Below are positions 1 through 12,733 of a stretch of 64,000 nt of DNA, piece after piece. The notes under the pieces were generated by a model, which was given only the letters and a program-made list of their open reading frames with translations, was not told where the DNA came from and made no database searches. The first letter of the stretch is position 1. Every line of letters begins with the position of its first letter. A program made the translations under genes and the position numbers. Source of the stretch: Heterobilharzia americana (lineage: Eukaryota > Platyhelminthes > Trematoda > Strigeidida > Schistosomatidae); assembly GCA_944470555.2 (NCBI GenBank), contig OX104127.1:28845661-28909660 (forward strand). The letters are read 5' to 3'.

Positions 1-2340
1 CAGTATTATTTACTGGATAATCTTCCCAGCAGCTTATTTTGCTGATAGTCATATTATACCATATTTTTACATAGTATGGAATGCTTTATAATGTACAAGT
101 GATACAGTAGCGATAAGTCATAATTATTGAAGGTGCTAAACTTGATTTTCATTTTCAGAGGAGTTTGTAATTCGATTTCTACACTGTTAACTGAATCCTG
201 TGCTATCCCGCCTACTCAGTCATATGATCCTTTGATTGAATAGTCTCACCCAGTTTGAACAGTATTTTGAACCTAATTGCCGAACTTGGTTTTTCCATTC
301 CGACACTCATCATCTTGTAATTTTAAGTAAACTATTCTAACTTTTTACCTAATTTTTGAGTCATATGGCCTATTATGTTGCAACTGGTATTCGTGATCTA
401 AACATATTTTCATGAACTGTCATTTGAATGCAAAAATTTTTTATCTTACCTTAGTAAAATTATTTGCATCACCACGATTTTCATTACATTGTTCTGATTT
501 CGGCTAAATGAAATAACACATAAAAGCTGAAGAAATTTCACAGCATATTAAAAGTGAATGAAAAGTTCATGGTTCTTTCTAATGATAATAAAAACTGAGT
601 ATTAAAGGGTTAAACATTATTGTACGAGATAAATCAAGTTTATATGATAAACGACTAGTTTATTATGAATTAACTGAAAGTGAATATCTACACGTAATGA
701 CCAGATATGTAAGTTTTCTTAATATTTCACGAGAAATCACTGTCGGTAGTCACACCATTCGTTGAAATTTCAATCCCATAATCATTGTGTAATCTCAAAT
801 ATAAATGTCTTCATTTCATTGTCAACTATATCGAACACCACGTTGTATAAACCAACTGACGAAAGTAAGATATATATATATATATTTCCGTGAATAAATG
901 AGTGATTAAAATCCCAGCTACTAGTGTCATCATGAACACCAATTCTGCTCGAGATATTCGCAAAACTGAAAATCTGGTCATTGGGTGTAAATATCTATTT
1001 ACAATCTACTCATAAGAAATTCATTCCAAAATCCATAATATTTTCATTATCTTAAGACAAGCATAGTTTAAAACAGTTAATTCTCTCTTTATATTTGTAT
1101 AAATTAACGTATACGACATGCATGCGGATGAAAGAGGAAGATATTTTGTTAGAGATGAGTTAGTCCATTGAAATGCAGAGTGTTCAACAGTGGCTTGCTT
1201 GTGAAACGACATGTAAGTCCGACATATCTGGCAACAAAATAACCAAATCTGCTGAACAACTTGCATTTATTCAGTAGTGTAAGACTGGAAGGATAAAGAA
1301 TACGCTCACATAAATGCAGACGAAAAAGCAAAGGGGAATAAATTAGAAGACAAACAAATATAGATAAATAACAGTCCCCTCTGCATAAATAAACAGAACA
1401 GAAATAGCACCGCTATCATAACAGACAGCATGTGAATTATTTCGACAAAGTATCTGTAAATTCCTAATCGAAAAGACAAGCTTTATATTTTACTCGCCAA
1501 TATATCTAAATGACCTTATTTAGCAAGTCACAGGCAAGTCATTATGAAATTTCCGTTATCATAATATTGGCTGCTGCATTCCCTCGGAAAATCTACAAGT
1601 CAAATTCTGAAACTGTAGAGATAAACCATCGACATAGATTTCAGCAACAACGAAACTTATCACAGGTGAGTGCTGAGGATTTATCTTTAATTATTTATTC
1701 ACAGCTTTCAGGCAATACTCATACTTTATCATTGATGTAAAAGGTCTTAAAAGAGTAAAGATAAACAGTATATACCATAGATGAAATCTTACACAAGTAG
1801 ATGAAAAATATATACTGTAGTGTTATGAATTTCTTTCCAAAACATTCGGAACCAAAGGGACAAGGAATTCTCCAACAATTACCCATACCCTGGAGTTACG
1901 TGTAAAGTCCACAAAACCCAGATTTGTCTGGAAAGCGGTTCTTTACGAATTAAAAGTAGTGAATAATGATTTAAAAACTTAGAATCGTGAGGTATCTGTA
2001 GATTTCTCTTCTTCAAACCACCTTACAGAGAGTGCATCAATGATGCAATAGCAAGGTAGTATCCGAGGCTAACCATAAGGGATTTCAAAGACACGAGTAT
2101 GTTCCCATGGTAGGGCGAAAAGCATAAGATAAACAAATGTTCAATGCAACAGATATCAGGGAGAGATGAAAAGGATCCAAACACTATCATGAACTGGGTA
2201 AGGTACTACTATCTCGACAAACTGAATGATGAACTACATACGATGTAGTGGAATGAGTAGTCAAATTGAGGATGAAGTGACATTGAAAGAAGAAATGAAT
2301 TATTGTTATTTCTTGATAAACTTGTAATTCTCAGTCGTTT
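1..2340. other. AT-rich stretch without recognisable genes
   Basis: No protein family, RNA gene or repeat that I recognise. There is a short TA dinucleotide run near 870-886. Open frames here are short and do not resemble known proteins; the one at 1510-1740 (+) has no supporting splice context that I trust. Confidence 0.6.
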
Positions 2341-2344
2341 TATT

Positions 2345-2530
2345 TGAGTGTGTCTCAGCGGCCTAGTGAATAATGCCTTGGAGTTTGTAGCGATGGGGAC
2401 GAGGTTCCAGTCTCAGTGGGAAAAACACCACTCACTGGAGTGCAGGTACATCCAGCTGATGAGCCCCGATAGGATGTAACACGCCTCCTGGATTCCTCTG
2501 CTAGCCACAACCAAATAATTTAGCATAAGA
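2345..2530 (+). mobile_element. tRNA-derived SINE, Sm-alpha-like, with hammerhead-like core
   Basis: A tRNA-like promoter opens the element: box-A-like sequence at about 2355-2376 and box-B-like AGGTTCCAGTCTC at about 2401-2413. About 45 bp downstream comes a hammerhead-ribozyme-like module (2445-2496). This order is the hallmark of the schistosome Sm-alpha retroposons. The copy is diverged, so it is an old insertion. Family assignment is from motif order, not alignment. Confidence 0.7.
2445..2496 (+). ncRNA. degenerate hammerhead ribozyme in SINE
   Basis: CTGATGAG core at 2456-2463. The strand before it (ATCCAG) pairs perfectly with CTGGAT at about 2488-2493, giving stem I. A short partly paired stem II follows, then GTAAC where a functional hammerhead has GAAAC. 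The A-to-T change in the conserved GAA strand should abolish cleavage. The architecture is type I, as in Sm-alpha elements. Confidence 0.65.
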
Positions 2531-3055
2531 AACGAATTAATAACATTAAGTAGTATAAAACTAAAGATAAAATGGGATACGAGGTTAGCGTTTCGTAGAG
2601 TAAAGGAGAACAAGGTAGGGAAAGAATTAACAGGTAATGGTTTTCGTTAGTATCTATCTTCATATTAACACAAGCATAATCTCAGCAATCATGAAATCAA
2701 CCTTCAGACAGTAAACACGACACAACATACTATGAAGTTCAGGCTTCCCCGATCAGTTTCAATGTACATCTTAATAATTTTAAACATAACATCCATTACC
2801 CGTTCAGAAAAACTAATCTTCTAAACAAAATGAATTATACAGATTAAGAGTGTTTTGAGTACAACCATTTTTACGCACTTGTCTTCATCTGTGTCTGTTT
2901 CTTTTTCGTTTTATTTCCCACAAACACTTATGACTAATTAACTGTGTGATATATATATTTATACACATGCCGTTCCAGGCACTTATGAAAGTTTTTGAAA
3001 TGAATGGAGATTTTAATTTAGATGTAGCATTCATCACGGAATGATATCAGTTAGG

Positions 3056-3215
3056 GAACCGCTGAAAATCTGGGAGCACTAGAGAGCTGTTTCGTCCTAG
3101 TACGGGACTCCTCACTAGTACGCACCCACGATCCGGCTAGGGATCGGACTCAGGACCTTCAGGCTTCACGGCGAATGCGTTATCCATTCAGCCACCGGGT
3201 CGGTTTTCAGTGGTT
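3056..3215 (-). mobile_element. tRNA-derived SINE with hammerhead-like foldback
   Basis: Read on the - strand, a clear tRNA-like promoter is present: box A GGTGGCTGAATGGATAACGC (3177-3196) and box B around GTCCTGAGTCCGATCC (3141-3157). Downstream lies a hammerhead-like module (3072-3124). It is better preserved in its tRNA part than the SINE at 2345 and looks like a different subfamily. Confidence 0.7.
3072..3124 (-). ncRNA. hammerhead-like module, altered core
   Basis: On the - strand: stem I strand GCGTACTAG, then GTGAGGAG in place of CTGATGAG, stem II TCCC-GTACT-AGGA, an intact CGAAAC, and a CTAGTGCTCCC strand that can pair back to form stem I. Stem I, stem II and GAAAC are kept. The first core strand has two changes, one at the normally invariant C. 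Activity is doubtful. Confidence 0.5.
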
Positions 3216-3243
3216 CACAATTTCCAACTTCTGTCAATTCACA

Positions 3244-3354
3244 ATATAGCGCGACTATCACCCAAGGTCTTCACTTAGCATCCGCTTCACTTCCGACTGG
3301 TTGACCCCACAGGTCGTGACTTCTCGTTAGAGCGTCGTGATAGTCCCACTATAT
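3244..3354. repeat. foldback element with 18 bp inverted ends
   Basis: The ends at 3244-3261 and 3337-3354 are inverted copies of each other, matching at about 16 of 18 positions and both containing GACTATCAC/GTGATAGTC. The 75 bp between them codes for nothing. It looks like a small MITE-like foldback or the hairpin end of a larger repeat; I cannot tell which. Confidence 0.45.
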
Positions 3355-4490
3355 AATTTGCTGATCCTCATATACTAGCTGGTTCATCTATATAGCAAAA
3401 CTAAAGACTATTTCTCACAAAACATTTACACACTATTTATTAAATTACATTAGATCAAGCGAAGTAAACACAGCTGTAAATTTTGTGATAAAAACTCGCA
3501 TCACATATCAACAACACTTTCTAAGCACATTCAAGAATGAAGAGCCATGGTCACGTGTTTTGGTCCAGCTAGGGGTTTTTCATCAACGGTATTGCTGAAA
3601 AGTTTTATGGCCCAGGTAGATAACTAACAGTTGGAAGAGGAGAAAAACGGCTCCGGTGAAAGTGGTAGGCAGATGATAAGCATTATCTTTTGACGTGGAT
3701 GGCGAGATACTGACACAAAATACATGTTCTTGAGATTACCAGTCACATCATCCATGTGAGAGGTGAAAATTTAGAATCCAATAAGAATGCAAGGCTGAAC
3801 TGCACAATAACGAGCAACAATACATCGAAATGAAAGAGACATATATTTCTAGCATGGTTTACTCAGCATTCTTCAACAGATGATATTCTGTGAAACAATA
3901 ATTCTGTAAGAAATAATGAGGTACTGTAAAGCGCTAACTCATATAAATAATAAAACCTAATTACTATCCTAAAATGAGAAAGACTTCGTCACAACAATTT
4001 CGTTTATCTGACAAGAACACTTTCGTTTGCAGGCCTGACCAGTTGTCAAGGCATATACAGTGCAGTTCATAACCACAGATTACCTGGAATTAAAAATACT
4101 AACTTCTCTGCATTTTACCATTTCACTCTGATAAATATGAAAAGATTTTTTTCAGAAAAACGAAGCAAAACACAAGAAGCGATTTTAAGAGACAAATTTT
4201 GAACCAAGCCGCAATACGATGAACGTAAGATCTAGTGAACACCTGGAGCTTCAGTGGAACCCCTCTGCTAAAAATGCTCAAAGTGACTGATTACATGTAC
4301 CATTACGGAAAACGATATTAGACGGACATATATCGCAACAACCTCCTGTCCCTCCCCACTTTCGTATTGCATTGATTTCTTGGAGTCATATACATAAACG
4401 CTATGATCTGACTCTTTTCGCGAGATCCCCTGATTATGCTACCCCTTCCTCTTGAATTTCAAAAGCTGTTCATTGCTTTGCTTTGGTTAC
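3355..4490. other. AT-rich stretch, nothing recognised
   Basis: I see no coding exon, RNA gene or repeat boundary that I can support here. Confidence 0.5.
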
Positions 4491-4499
4491 GAAGTTGGC

Positions 4500-6300
4500 T
4501 TTTTTGGCATTGTTACGACTAATGAAACGTCTTCGGAGATAGCTTCTTGATGACATCCCTCAGCAGTTTCCAGTTTTCAATAATGGATAAGGTACTTCAC
4601 TCCTGGGACCATAATGCTGTAGACGGATATTGGTTCATCGCCACGTGGTTTGCTTCGCTTTACGAAAGACAAGGGCGAAATCCCTCTCATGATAGTTGCT
4701 CACTGATTCACAGGTCAAACACTTCTGTATCGTGATCGTCGCTCCTGAGAGGGGTTTGAACCTGAACGCTCTCTGCTAGCAGATCGATCTTAATAAGAAG
4801 ATAGTTCAATCAGGGCACCCGACCCCAGAGAGTGTCATCGCCAATATTTTCATGCAGTGTTACCTTTTAGATGGTTCTGAGTAGGTTGTGATCAAACGTC
4901 TGACCTGAAATTGTTCTTTCTTGCCCAAGTTTGAGAGCCAAGGCATTAAATCCCCCGCTATGATGACCTGGTTATATCCCACAGTCGTGACCGCGGAAAT
5001 TACTTGGAATAGTTGTCATGTCGCTAGTAAGCGGCCTATAGACCCCTTTTATCAAGTATTTAGTGTCAGACTGTGAAGTGGCACCAGCAGGATTCTGAGA
5101 ACCCTGACAGCACAGTTTCAGTGACTCCTTCACTTTTCAGAATGATTTTTGTAAACATACCCACTCTGGTTCCTTCCTTGTGTTTCCTGTCTCCCTTGAA
5201 CAGAAGCATACCGTCTATACTAGCTTTAATGTTGCTAATATGCGACAATAGCCAATTTTTCGTCAGGCTCATAATCTACGGAGAAAGAAATAGAGAGATC
5301 GCCGTTCCTCCATCTTAACACTAATTTCTGCCATATTGCTGTAAAGACACTTGGAGGTGGGTCGTAGTAGTAGTTGTTACCAGCCGATTAGCTCAAATGG
5401 AACCGACCCATCAGGGATTTTTCCCACAGCGGTTTCTGGAGATATCGATTCAAGGTAACTCTGGACATCGTCTCGTCTATTCAAAGTTACGGTGGCCTCA
5501 GCAAGAAGAAGGAGCGTCGCTAGTTGCTGATCCAGTGTTCCAGGTCCACTTTCGCATCGACGAGCATCATCACTGCTGCAATCCTTAAGTGCGTGCCACG
5601 TCTAGTTAGAAGCGCTTGGGAATGCAAATTCAATATCCAGTGGCACGGGAAATGCCACTGTTGTCAGACGTGGGGGAAGAGAGTCTGCAGACCGCTTGAC
5701 TCCATCCTTGCTGATGACCACTGCCATTGTTGGACATCATGAATATACTTTCCTAATAATATACTGGCTGTTAGTTCCGGTACACCGTGAACAGTTATTC
5801 TTGTTGGTTCCAGCGTGTAGAGAATTTCTTGAAGTACTTTCCTCCCCAACAGTGGCCGGTGTGGCACAGTCCTAATGTGTGTGATAGAAAGAAGAATTTT
5901 TCAGTCTTCTTAGACGACCTCAGAGTCACCCTCATCAGTATTCAAGGAGAGCATGCGATGGTCCCGACTGTGAAAATCTAAAGCTTTCTACAGGACAGTA
6001 AAAGTGCTATTATTGGACGGGTTGCAGACCATCAAACTATCTCCCATGCTGATGGATAGGTTTAGTGAATTATGAGCACCAGGGTTATGATCATGTTTCA
6101 GAGTCAAGCGAGAAGAGTGAGCACTACATGCGTTCTGCGAAGCTGGGTGTTTGTTTTTCCGCATGGATGTCATATCAGAGGTAACACGTGCATGCTCGAA
6201 TCCGGGCAAGATAGTGGTCTTTGGTAGGAAGATCATAATTTTGTCTGCCATGGTTAATAGATCGAAGTTAACAAGAACGGGACAATTAGTATGTGGTTAG
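4500..6300 (-). mobile_element. dead CR1-like LINE fragment, family B, - strand
   Basis: On the - strand the order is ORF1 tail, endonuclease, then downstream sequence. The ORF1-like piece (about 5867-5664) reads VHGVPELTASILLGKYIHDV and resembles the ORF1-like piece of the + strand element at about 18040-18110. The endonuclease-like piece (about 5272-5066) has NIKASIDGMLLFKGDRKHKE, the usual [I/V]DG..LF+.DR signature of CR1 endonucleases. Sequence at 4660-4720 matches about 19240-19300 (+). Frames are broken by many stops and no RT core was found, so this is a 3'-deleted remnant. Confidence 0.6.
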
Positions 6301-8050
6301 GAGTTTTGGATTCGTGTGAAGTGACATGGAGTGGCTAGAAGGCTTTCAGTTACGGGGAGTTTTGAGTGGATAGAATTTGGAGTAATCTATCTGAAAAGTT
6401 GTAGGTGATGACGTTACTACGTTTTCACACACGTTTAATGACCTTGGAAGAACTAAGCTCAATTAAGTTCTCCGCCTTAGATAAGACTTTAGGATCACTG
6501 GAGTCACATCTGGGCATTTCGACTGACCGACAGTATTATCGCAGAAGCTCCCGCACACCTAATTTATGATTTAATTTTTGTAATTTGCAATAATTTGTTT
6601 TTCAAATACAAGCACATATCCCCCTACAGGCATGATTATATACTTATACCAGTCTGACAATTTTGGCTGGTAAAGTTTCACTGCAGGTTTATATAAGTAG
6701 GATTTACGTACAAAACAGAATAAGATGATAGATATCCAAGGTTTCTACACATGTCAGTTTTTCACGAGGATGAATTTCAACTACATTTTCCAAAAGAAAG
6801 AAAAGTAAGAAAATTATTACGTGCCTTGAAAATAATTCACTTGAAATGCAGAGAGAGATTATGACATGCACACCATGTAACTTATTGAAAATTGTCTGGA
6901 CTATTGTGTCTTACAAATAAACAAATAAAGGAACAGATTTTTTATTCTCACATTAGTAATTTAGTATGAGAGAAGCCAGTTTACATGCATCATTATACTG
7001 ACATATGTCGAAAAATCTACAAGATTTTACGAGTCCTGAATGGTACAGATGAAATGTCATTAAACTCCATTAAAAACAGCAGAAGATCCTGCTAGTTATG
7101 AAACGAACAAGAAAATATCACTTTTCAGCGTATATAGAGTGTTAAAGTTCAGATAATAATAAATATTATCTTCATATAATGGATTTAACATAAGGGATAC
7201 CAGTTTACATGCATCGTCAAATTCACAATTTCTGAAAGTTTACAAACTGGTATTAAGTATTAAATAATTCACATACCAAGTCATTATTTTACATAATCTT
7301 ATTAAAACTTGCTGAAATTCATGAGATGGGCATGGATTTTTATCTCCCACCACATAGACAGGTTACACTATCAGAGACAAAAGCACTCAGTGTTTGAAGT
7401 TTGCGTTATAACCAGCCGACGTTGTTAGTCCATTTGCACAGTTCATTATTTAGTAATATAAGCTCAAAGCAGCAGAATATCTATATCGCAGTAATGGTGC
7501 GGTTAGACTTTGTGGTAAGTGAGAATTCATTAAATCTTACTTTTGAAACCATAGACAAATATAAGTTCGAAATGAGAGGGGGAAATTGGCAGATTAGCCC
7601 GCAAGGTCCACTACCCGCGTTACAAAGGGGCGAGTGGAACTTAGTATCAACACAAAGACTGCAGAACTTGCAAAATATGAGCATTTTTTGAACAAAGAGC
7701 TTATAAGCAGCACAATAGTAATAGTCTGACCGGATAGAAGGTTCATCGGATATGCAGTCACTGGTAAGCATAACATTACGATGTTTGATAGTAGTTCTTG
7801 AGAATATAGTTTCATGACTGGATGGAAATAGTAGGCCCACTAATGTACCAGGATGAAATATTTGCTTCTGTACTTATCGACTTGTTACTAGATGGAGATA
7901 AGTGTGGTTTCCTTGGTGTAGCTCTAACATATAAGATGTCACTTTCACTAGGCTTGATTCCAGAGCAGCATCTGCATCCGTTCAAATTGCCACAATTCAC
8001 ATTAGCATGTAAGCAACAAGCGGATAGAAACAGAATGACATCAAAGTAAG
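6300..8050. other. AT-rich non-genic stretch with an interspersed repeat
   Basis: Apart from the repeat unit at about 6893-7140, I see nothing assignable. The overlapping open frames at 7400-8050 on both strands have no recognisable motif. Confidence 0.45.
6893..7140 (+). repeat. diverged direct repeat, copy 1
   Basis: About 240 bp that reappears in the same orientation at about 12492-12733. Both copies share blocks such as AAAGTGTTAAAG-type ends, TTTTATTCTCA near the start and ACGAACAAGAAAAT-like blocks. By eye the copies are roughly three-quarters identical. Nature unknown: an interspersed repeat or remnants of terminal repeats. Confidence 0.5.
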
Positions 8051-9260
8051 TAAAGTTGTGTGAGGGAATAAACGATCTTAATATAAGGGTTAGTGGAAAT
8101 ATCCAAGATGTCAGGGAATGAACGCAACTGCATTACTGTGACCGATCTTCAGCTGTCACCAAGACTTCTCAATAACTCATTCCTTTCGTCCTCATGACTT
8201 CAACCTCGCAGTCCACATCTCACCACAAAGGTAGGGTTAAAAGTAAAAGACTTCATCGACTGGCGCCAGTTCTTGGTGTGGCCACCCTGAAACCTCTTCC
8301 GTTTCAATATAATTTAAGCTAGCATGGTACGTCAGGGTAGGTGATGGATTGACATGCGTAATACATGCCCAAGGCACCTCAGTTGATGAACATTAAAAAC
8401 CTCACCAATCGACTTACGTGTCTTGCCTAGTAACCTTCGCCTGCTCACACAGTTATTCTACTAAACGCAAACAGCTCCACGAAGACACATATGATCAGAA
8501 CTCTGTGACCGCCCTGAGCCTTCAGCTTTCAACAGCCGAGTCTCACAGACATATAAAAGGACAAAAAGAATTGTAGAGCAGCCTAATCGTCCTTTAGTAG
8601 GTGGTCAGATGTCTTGCTGGCACCACAGATGATATAAATCGGCAAATGCTAAACAGACCTCTTCTATCTGAGCTGAGATTTCGTCATCAACCAGCCTGTG
8701 TGAACTGATGCAGCTGCCCCAATTAAATGAACTGATCAGTGTGTTCCACCGCCTAATTCCGTATCATTAAGCCGACAGGAATTGCAGCAGGCCAGTCCCG
8801 GAGCATCGTCTCACATCTGACAGGTAAGAACCGTGTGTCAAACATACACTTCTGCTCAAGACGTTCAGAAAACTTTGCAATTCTTCAGCGTCTTCCTTCG
8901 CCTGGTGGAAAAATGTCGGTGGGATATTTCAAATTGACCACATGACATTCAAGTACTAGGTCAATCCCTTTGAAATAAGATGTACATAGGACTATGTTCA
9001 TTAGTACATCTATGAAGAGGTTTAATGAGAACGGCGATAGGGACATCCCTGGCGAAGACCATTAGTTGTCGTCAACTCACATAACTCTCCATAAGCCGCA
9101 TAACGGCTGCATGATTTCGAGCTGAGGGCCCTGATTAGTGTTACGTGCTTGCTCCGCACCCCTTTTGCAGTCTGTCACTATCAAACCACCTCACAGTCGA
9201 CAGAGTTAAATGCTACTTTCTGGTCAAGAAATCTGACAAATATCGACCGCCGGTTGGTGT
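8050..9260 (-). mobile_element. dead LINE ORF2 remnant (RT and C-terminal part)
   Basis: On the - strand, at about 9238-9180, the reading VAFNSVDCEVV matches the RT block that carries the first catalytic Asp. At about 9068-9000 the RT block RQGCP appears, followed after a frameshift by SPFSLNLFIDVLMN. At about 8440-8320 comes LRCLGHVLRMSIHHLP, a motif seen near the C-terminus of many flatworm LINE ORF2 proteins. Stops and frameshifts are frequent. This family differs from the CR1-like and RTE elements elsewhere in the window. The 5' part was not recognised. Confidence 0.65.
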
Positions 9261-12200
9261 GCCTGCTTTCCAGAACCCGTTGGGCGGGGAAATATGGTAA
9301 ACACACCCTCATCTAGGTCCGAAACTTGCCTGTTTTCTCTATTTTTTTCGTTCACTAGCTTCAGTCGGCCATCGATTAGCTACAGACTTTACGATCTCGG
9401 ATACAATATCAGTCAACTTAATTCCCCTATGGCTGTTATAAGATCCCTTCCACCTTTCATAGGCTGGATGATCAGTGAAGCATACAAGTCTGACAGCACT
9501 ACCTGTGATGCACATACGCTTTGCAGTACCTCAGTCACTCTGATTAGCCACGTCCTACCTCCTCAGGGTGAGAATTGCTGGCACGTTTGGACGAATGCTT
9601 AGCTAACTCCCTTGAAGCCCACTTGACGTCCTCATCCACCAGTCGAGGACAGATAAACCTCACTGCCTCCCATCTTTTCAGCCAATCAGGTGTATATATA
9701 CATGAGCCTGTACCAACACGTGATCGAAGCCCTAACTGGTACTGCAGGAACAACAGCGATCCCCAAAAGATTCTCTCCAACGGCAGCAGCACGTGGTTTA
9801 TCCATATCCATCTTTGGTCTGAAGTCACCGGAAGGCTCAAGGAACTCGAACGTCCTACGAGACGACTTCCGAACATCCGACAAGAAGATGAAAAATACTG
9901 TGGTGACGTCTAACCCTGGCAAGTGAGGTTCAAACCGCTCCTGAACTACCGATTAGATAGTGTCGTTTTTTCTCAGTGGTGTGCATCTTAAAAGAACATA
10001 GAGCAGCATCCGGTTCCGACTGAAAATCTGGACAGTGGTTTGAACTGTACAACAGAGGCCTCGGGAGCCTTGTGTGTACCGTATTTGGTGCATAAATAAC
10101 GATTTGGAGGCTCTTCCTTAGGCTTTCAAGTAAGTGCCCACTACCTGACCTGCAGGTCCACACCGTCTTTGTAACGGTGCACTTTAAGAGAGATGAAAAT
10201 CTGCTAGGGAAGTTTAAGAGTTTATGGAGCAACTGTGTTGCGTGGGCGCAAGGAAACTGAAACGAGAATAGATCAAGAGATCTAGATGTATATTTTCTCA
10301 ACCACTGAGGTTTATCTGACGACCTGACGACAGCTTCCAAGATAGCGAATAATCCAAGCTAACTGAACACAGGTAGGTCACCTGTAGATCACCATGGAAA
10401 TAATCGTGGAAGCCAAAACAGAGCTACTCATAGAAGGATGAAACTGTCTTCGCGGTCGTACTTATTTCTTTGTTGTCCATTGGGCTGCTCGGCTGCACTG
10501 GCTGATGAGGCAGCTCTCGCTGTGTTTGTCAATAGATTCAGAAAAAGCTAAACACCCGCACAGGGACACATGAATCGAGATAACTTACTTATGGAAGGCA
10601 TTACTCTGAAGTGGCTGATTACCGTAAAGCCACTTAAGGTCTCCGCTACGTTCATGCGGATCCTCTTTCCCTGTCGCCTTTACCATAGACGTGATTCCTT
10701 ATTCTATCGCTCTTCTACGTGCCTGGCATCCCATTAACAGACTCACCTATAATGTGCCCGATGTCATTATCTCATCGTTCCTACTGTTATCCTTCTTGCT
10801 ATTTTCACTCTAAGCTGCTTAGTGCTTCTCAGTTTAGATGCCTCTGTCACGGTAGTACTTCCGTTTTCCTCACATTTGCCCAGTCTTTTCCTTTCTACAT
10901 CCCCTTTACTTTTCTCCCAGCCGCATCCACAGTGTCACAATGAACTCGTTTAACTCCTGCTTGCGTGCAAACTTCCTCACCGTCAAATTCTTCTAGATCC
11001 GGATCGGACTTCCTGCCACACTGAAAGGCTCCAAATCAACCTCCGAATTTAGTCAGTTACTAGTTAGATTCCTACCATTTGGCAAATTGTCCAGCTGGCA
11101 GAGTGCAGCAAAGCTATCCTCCATGAGTGTATTAGAGGCTATATGAATTGTGTATAAACCACTTAAATTAAAAATTACGTTTCCTTTTCATCGCTTTTTG
11201 CGGGTTTTTTACATCCTTCCTAATACTTGTAAAAACGAACGTCCTTCATCTGTACACCTTTTTGGTTTTGGTGGATATACTGACTCTGCAGTCGCTGCTT
11301 AATGTGGAAATATAGTATGTTTCTATCCGTTCTGACTTCCGTTTCCGTTGACTATTGTCTGTCGTGAATACTCGTTGACTGCTGTTGAATTTCACAGAAC
11401 CTCTCATCCTAACTTCAAATATAACGACAATCGAGCCAACCGACGCCGACAGTGGAGAGCCAACAAGTTTTACCTTCTGAGCTCTGGAGTATCGTAGATT
11501 GTGGTGGACGGCATCGAAGAGATAACATCCAAGTCACCTGTTATTATCTATAACATTGACACTACCATTTTATATCTCAGTATCAATGACTCCACCCTTG
11601 TGAATTGTACGCAGTTTATCATTTTGGTTTGCTTGACATTTCTTTTAGTCCATTACGCAGTTCATATACTAAGCCTTCTTAGTGTATAATGGGCATCCGC
11701 CACATATGCAATGGCCTTTCATACGAAGCGTTGAGGAGACTTCTATAAATCATCACTCCAAAAAACACATTCTGTCCCACACCACACGATACCGTGAGAT
11801 TCATGTTCTTAAGGATTTAACAACGAAAGCATATACAAAGGCGGTACGTTCATAACTTGCGTTACACTCTTGCAGCTATTTTCGGTTTCTCGCTACGTTG
11901 TTTTTTGCTGTTGTTTTGCGATCTGGTTCACCAACAGTGTTCATATAGCACAGAATTTTACATTTCCGTGCTTTGGAATCGTCCTTGTGGCCTGGGCAAG
12001 CTACTGTACAGGCATGACTGGTCACTGACACGAATCTTCCACGCGCTACTTACCATGTCCAACTGATCACAGTTCTCTCACCTCACCTTAACGAAAAGTA
12101 TGGGTCGAAAGTCAAGGAGAAGCGCATGTAAAAGCGCCAGCGAAATCTACAGTAGTGAAAAACTACTTTTAACCTCCTTTCCTGATAGAATGAAACTAAT

Positions 12201-12490
12201 GCGGGCCCTAAAAATGATTACATCGGTGAGAAATTAGGCACGATACTGATGCTAAAAGTGACAAATGTTCCGATGAGCACCATCGCAAACTTTTCATCAT
12301 TATCTCAAGCAAAAAAGTACAAACTGATACGATGGAAGCATTAGCTTCAAGCTTTATTTTTCTCCTGGTAATACATGTGATGTCGAGATACAAACCCAGT
12401 TTTTTTGTCAATGAGGAGACAATACTTTCACTTGTTCGTTTTGCAAACTTTTAATCACTTGTTCTTTCGGGATGTTTCATTATATGAACG
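9260..12490. other. probable decayed repeats, no gene recognised
   Basis: Base composition is less AT-rich than at 1-2340, which suggests old transposon sequence. The longest open frame, 9930-10340 (-), is listed separately. No conserved motif was found in the remainder, including the pyrimidine-rich stretch at 10640-10980. Confidence 0.4.
9930..10340 (-). other. unrecognised 136-codon open frame
   Basis: An uninterrupted frame of 136 codons, starting at an ATG at 10338-10340 on the - strand. It contains no motif that I recognise, no signal peptide and no membrane segment. It lies among decayed repeats, so chance or transposon origin is more likely than a host gene. Confidence 0.15.
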
Positions 12491-12491
12491 T

Positions 12492-12733
12492 GAGGCACCT
12501 ATACAAATAACAACAAATATTTTATTCTCATGTTAGTAATTCAGCTTGAAGGATGCCAGTTTGCAAGCATTATCACACTGACAAATGTTGGAAACTATAC
12601 AGGACTTTACGGGAAATGAATGGTATGGAATGGAGGTCACTGAATCTAATGGAAAACATCGGAACATTTCACAAGTTACGAAATGAACAAGAAAATACCA
12701 CTTTCCGGTATATACAGAGTGTTAAAGTGTAGA
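12492..12733 (+). repeat. diverged direct repeat, copy 2
   Basis: Second copy of the unit at about 6893-7140, same orientation, 5.6 kb away. It ends in AGAGTGTTAAAGT like copy 1. No target duplication could be assigned. Confidence 0.5.

Noticed and set aside
10511..10520. Further CTGATGAG hammerhead core
   Set aside because: No GAAAC strand and no stem I or II partners nearby. The same holds for CTGATGA at 5710 and 58493.
6893..12733. Complete LTR retrotransposon
   Set aside because: No gag, protease or integrase sequence between the repeats, and the RT piece inside is of LINE type.
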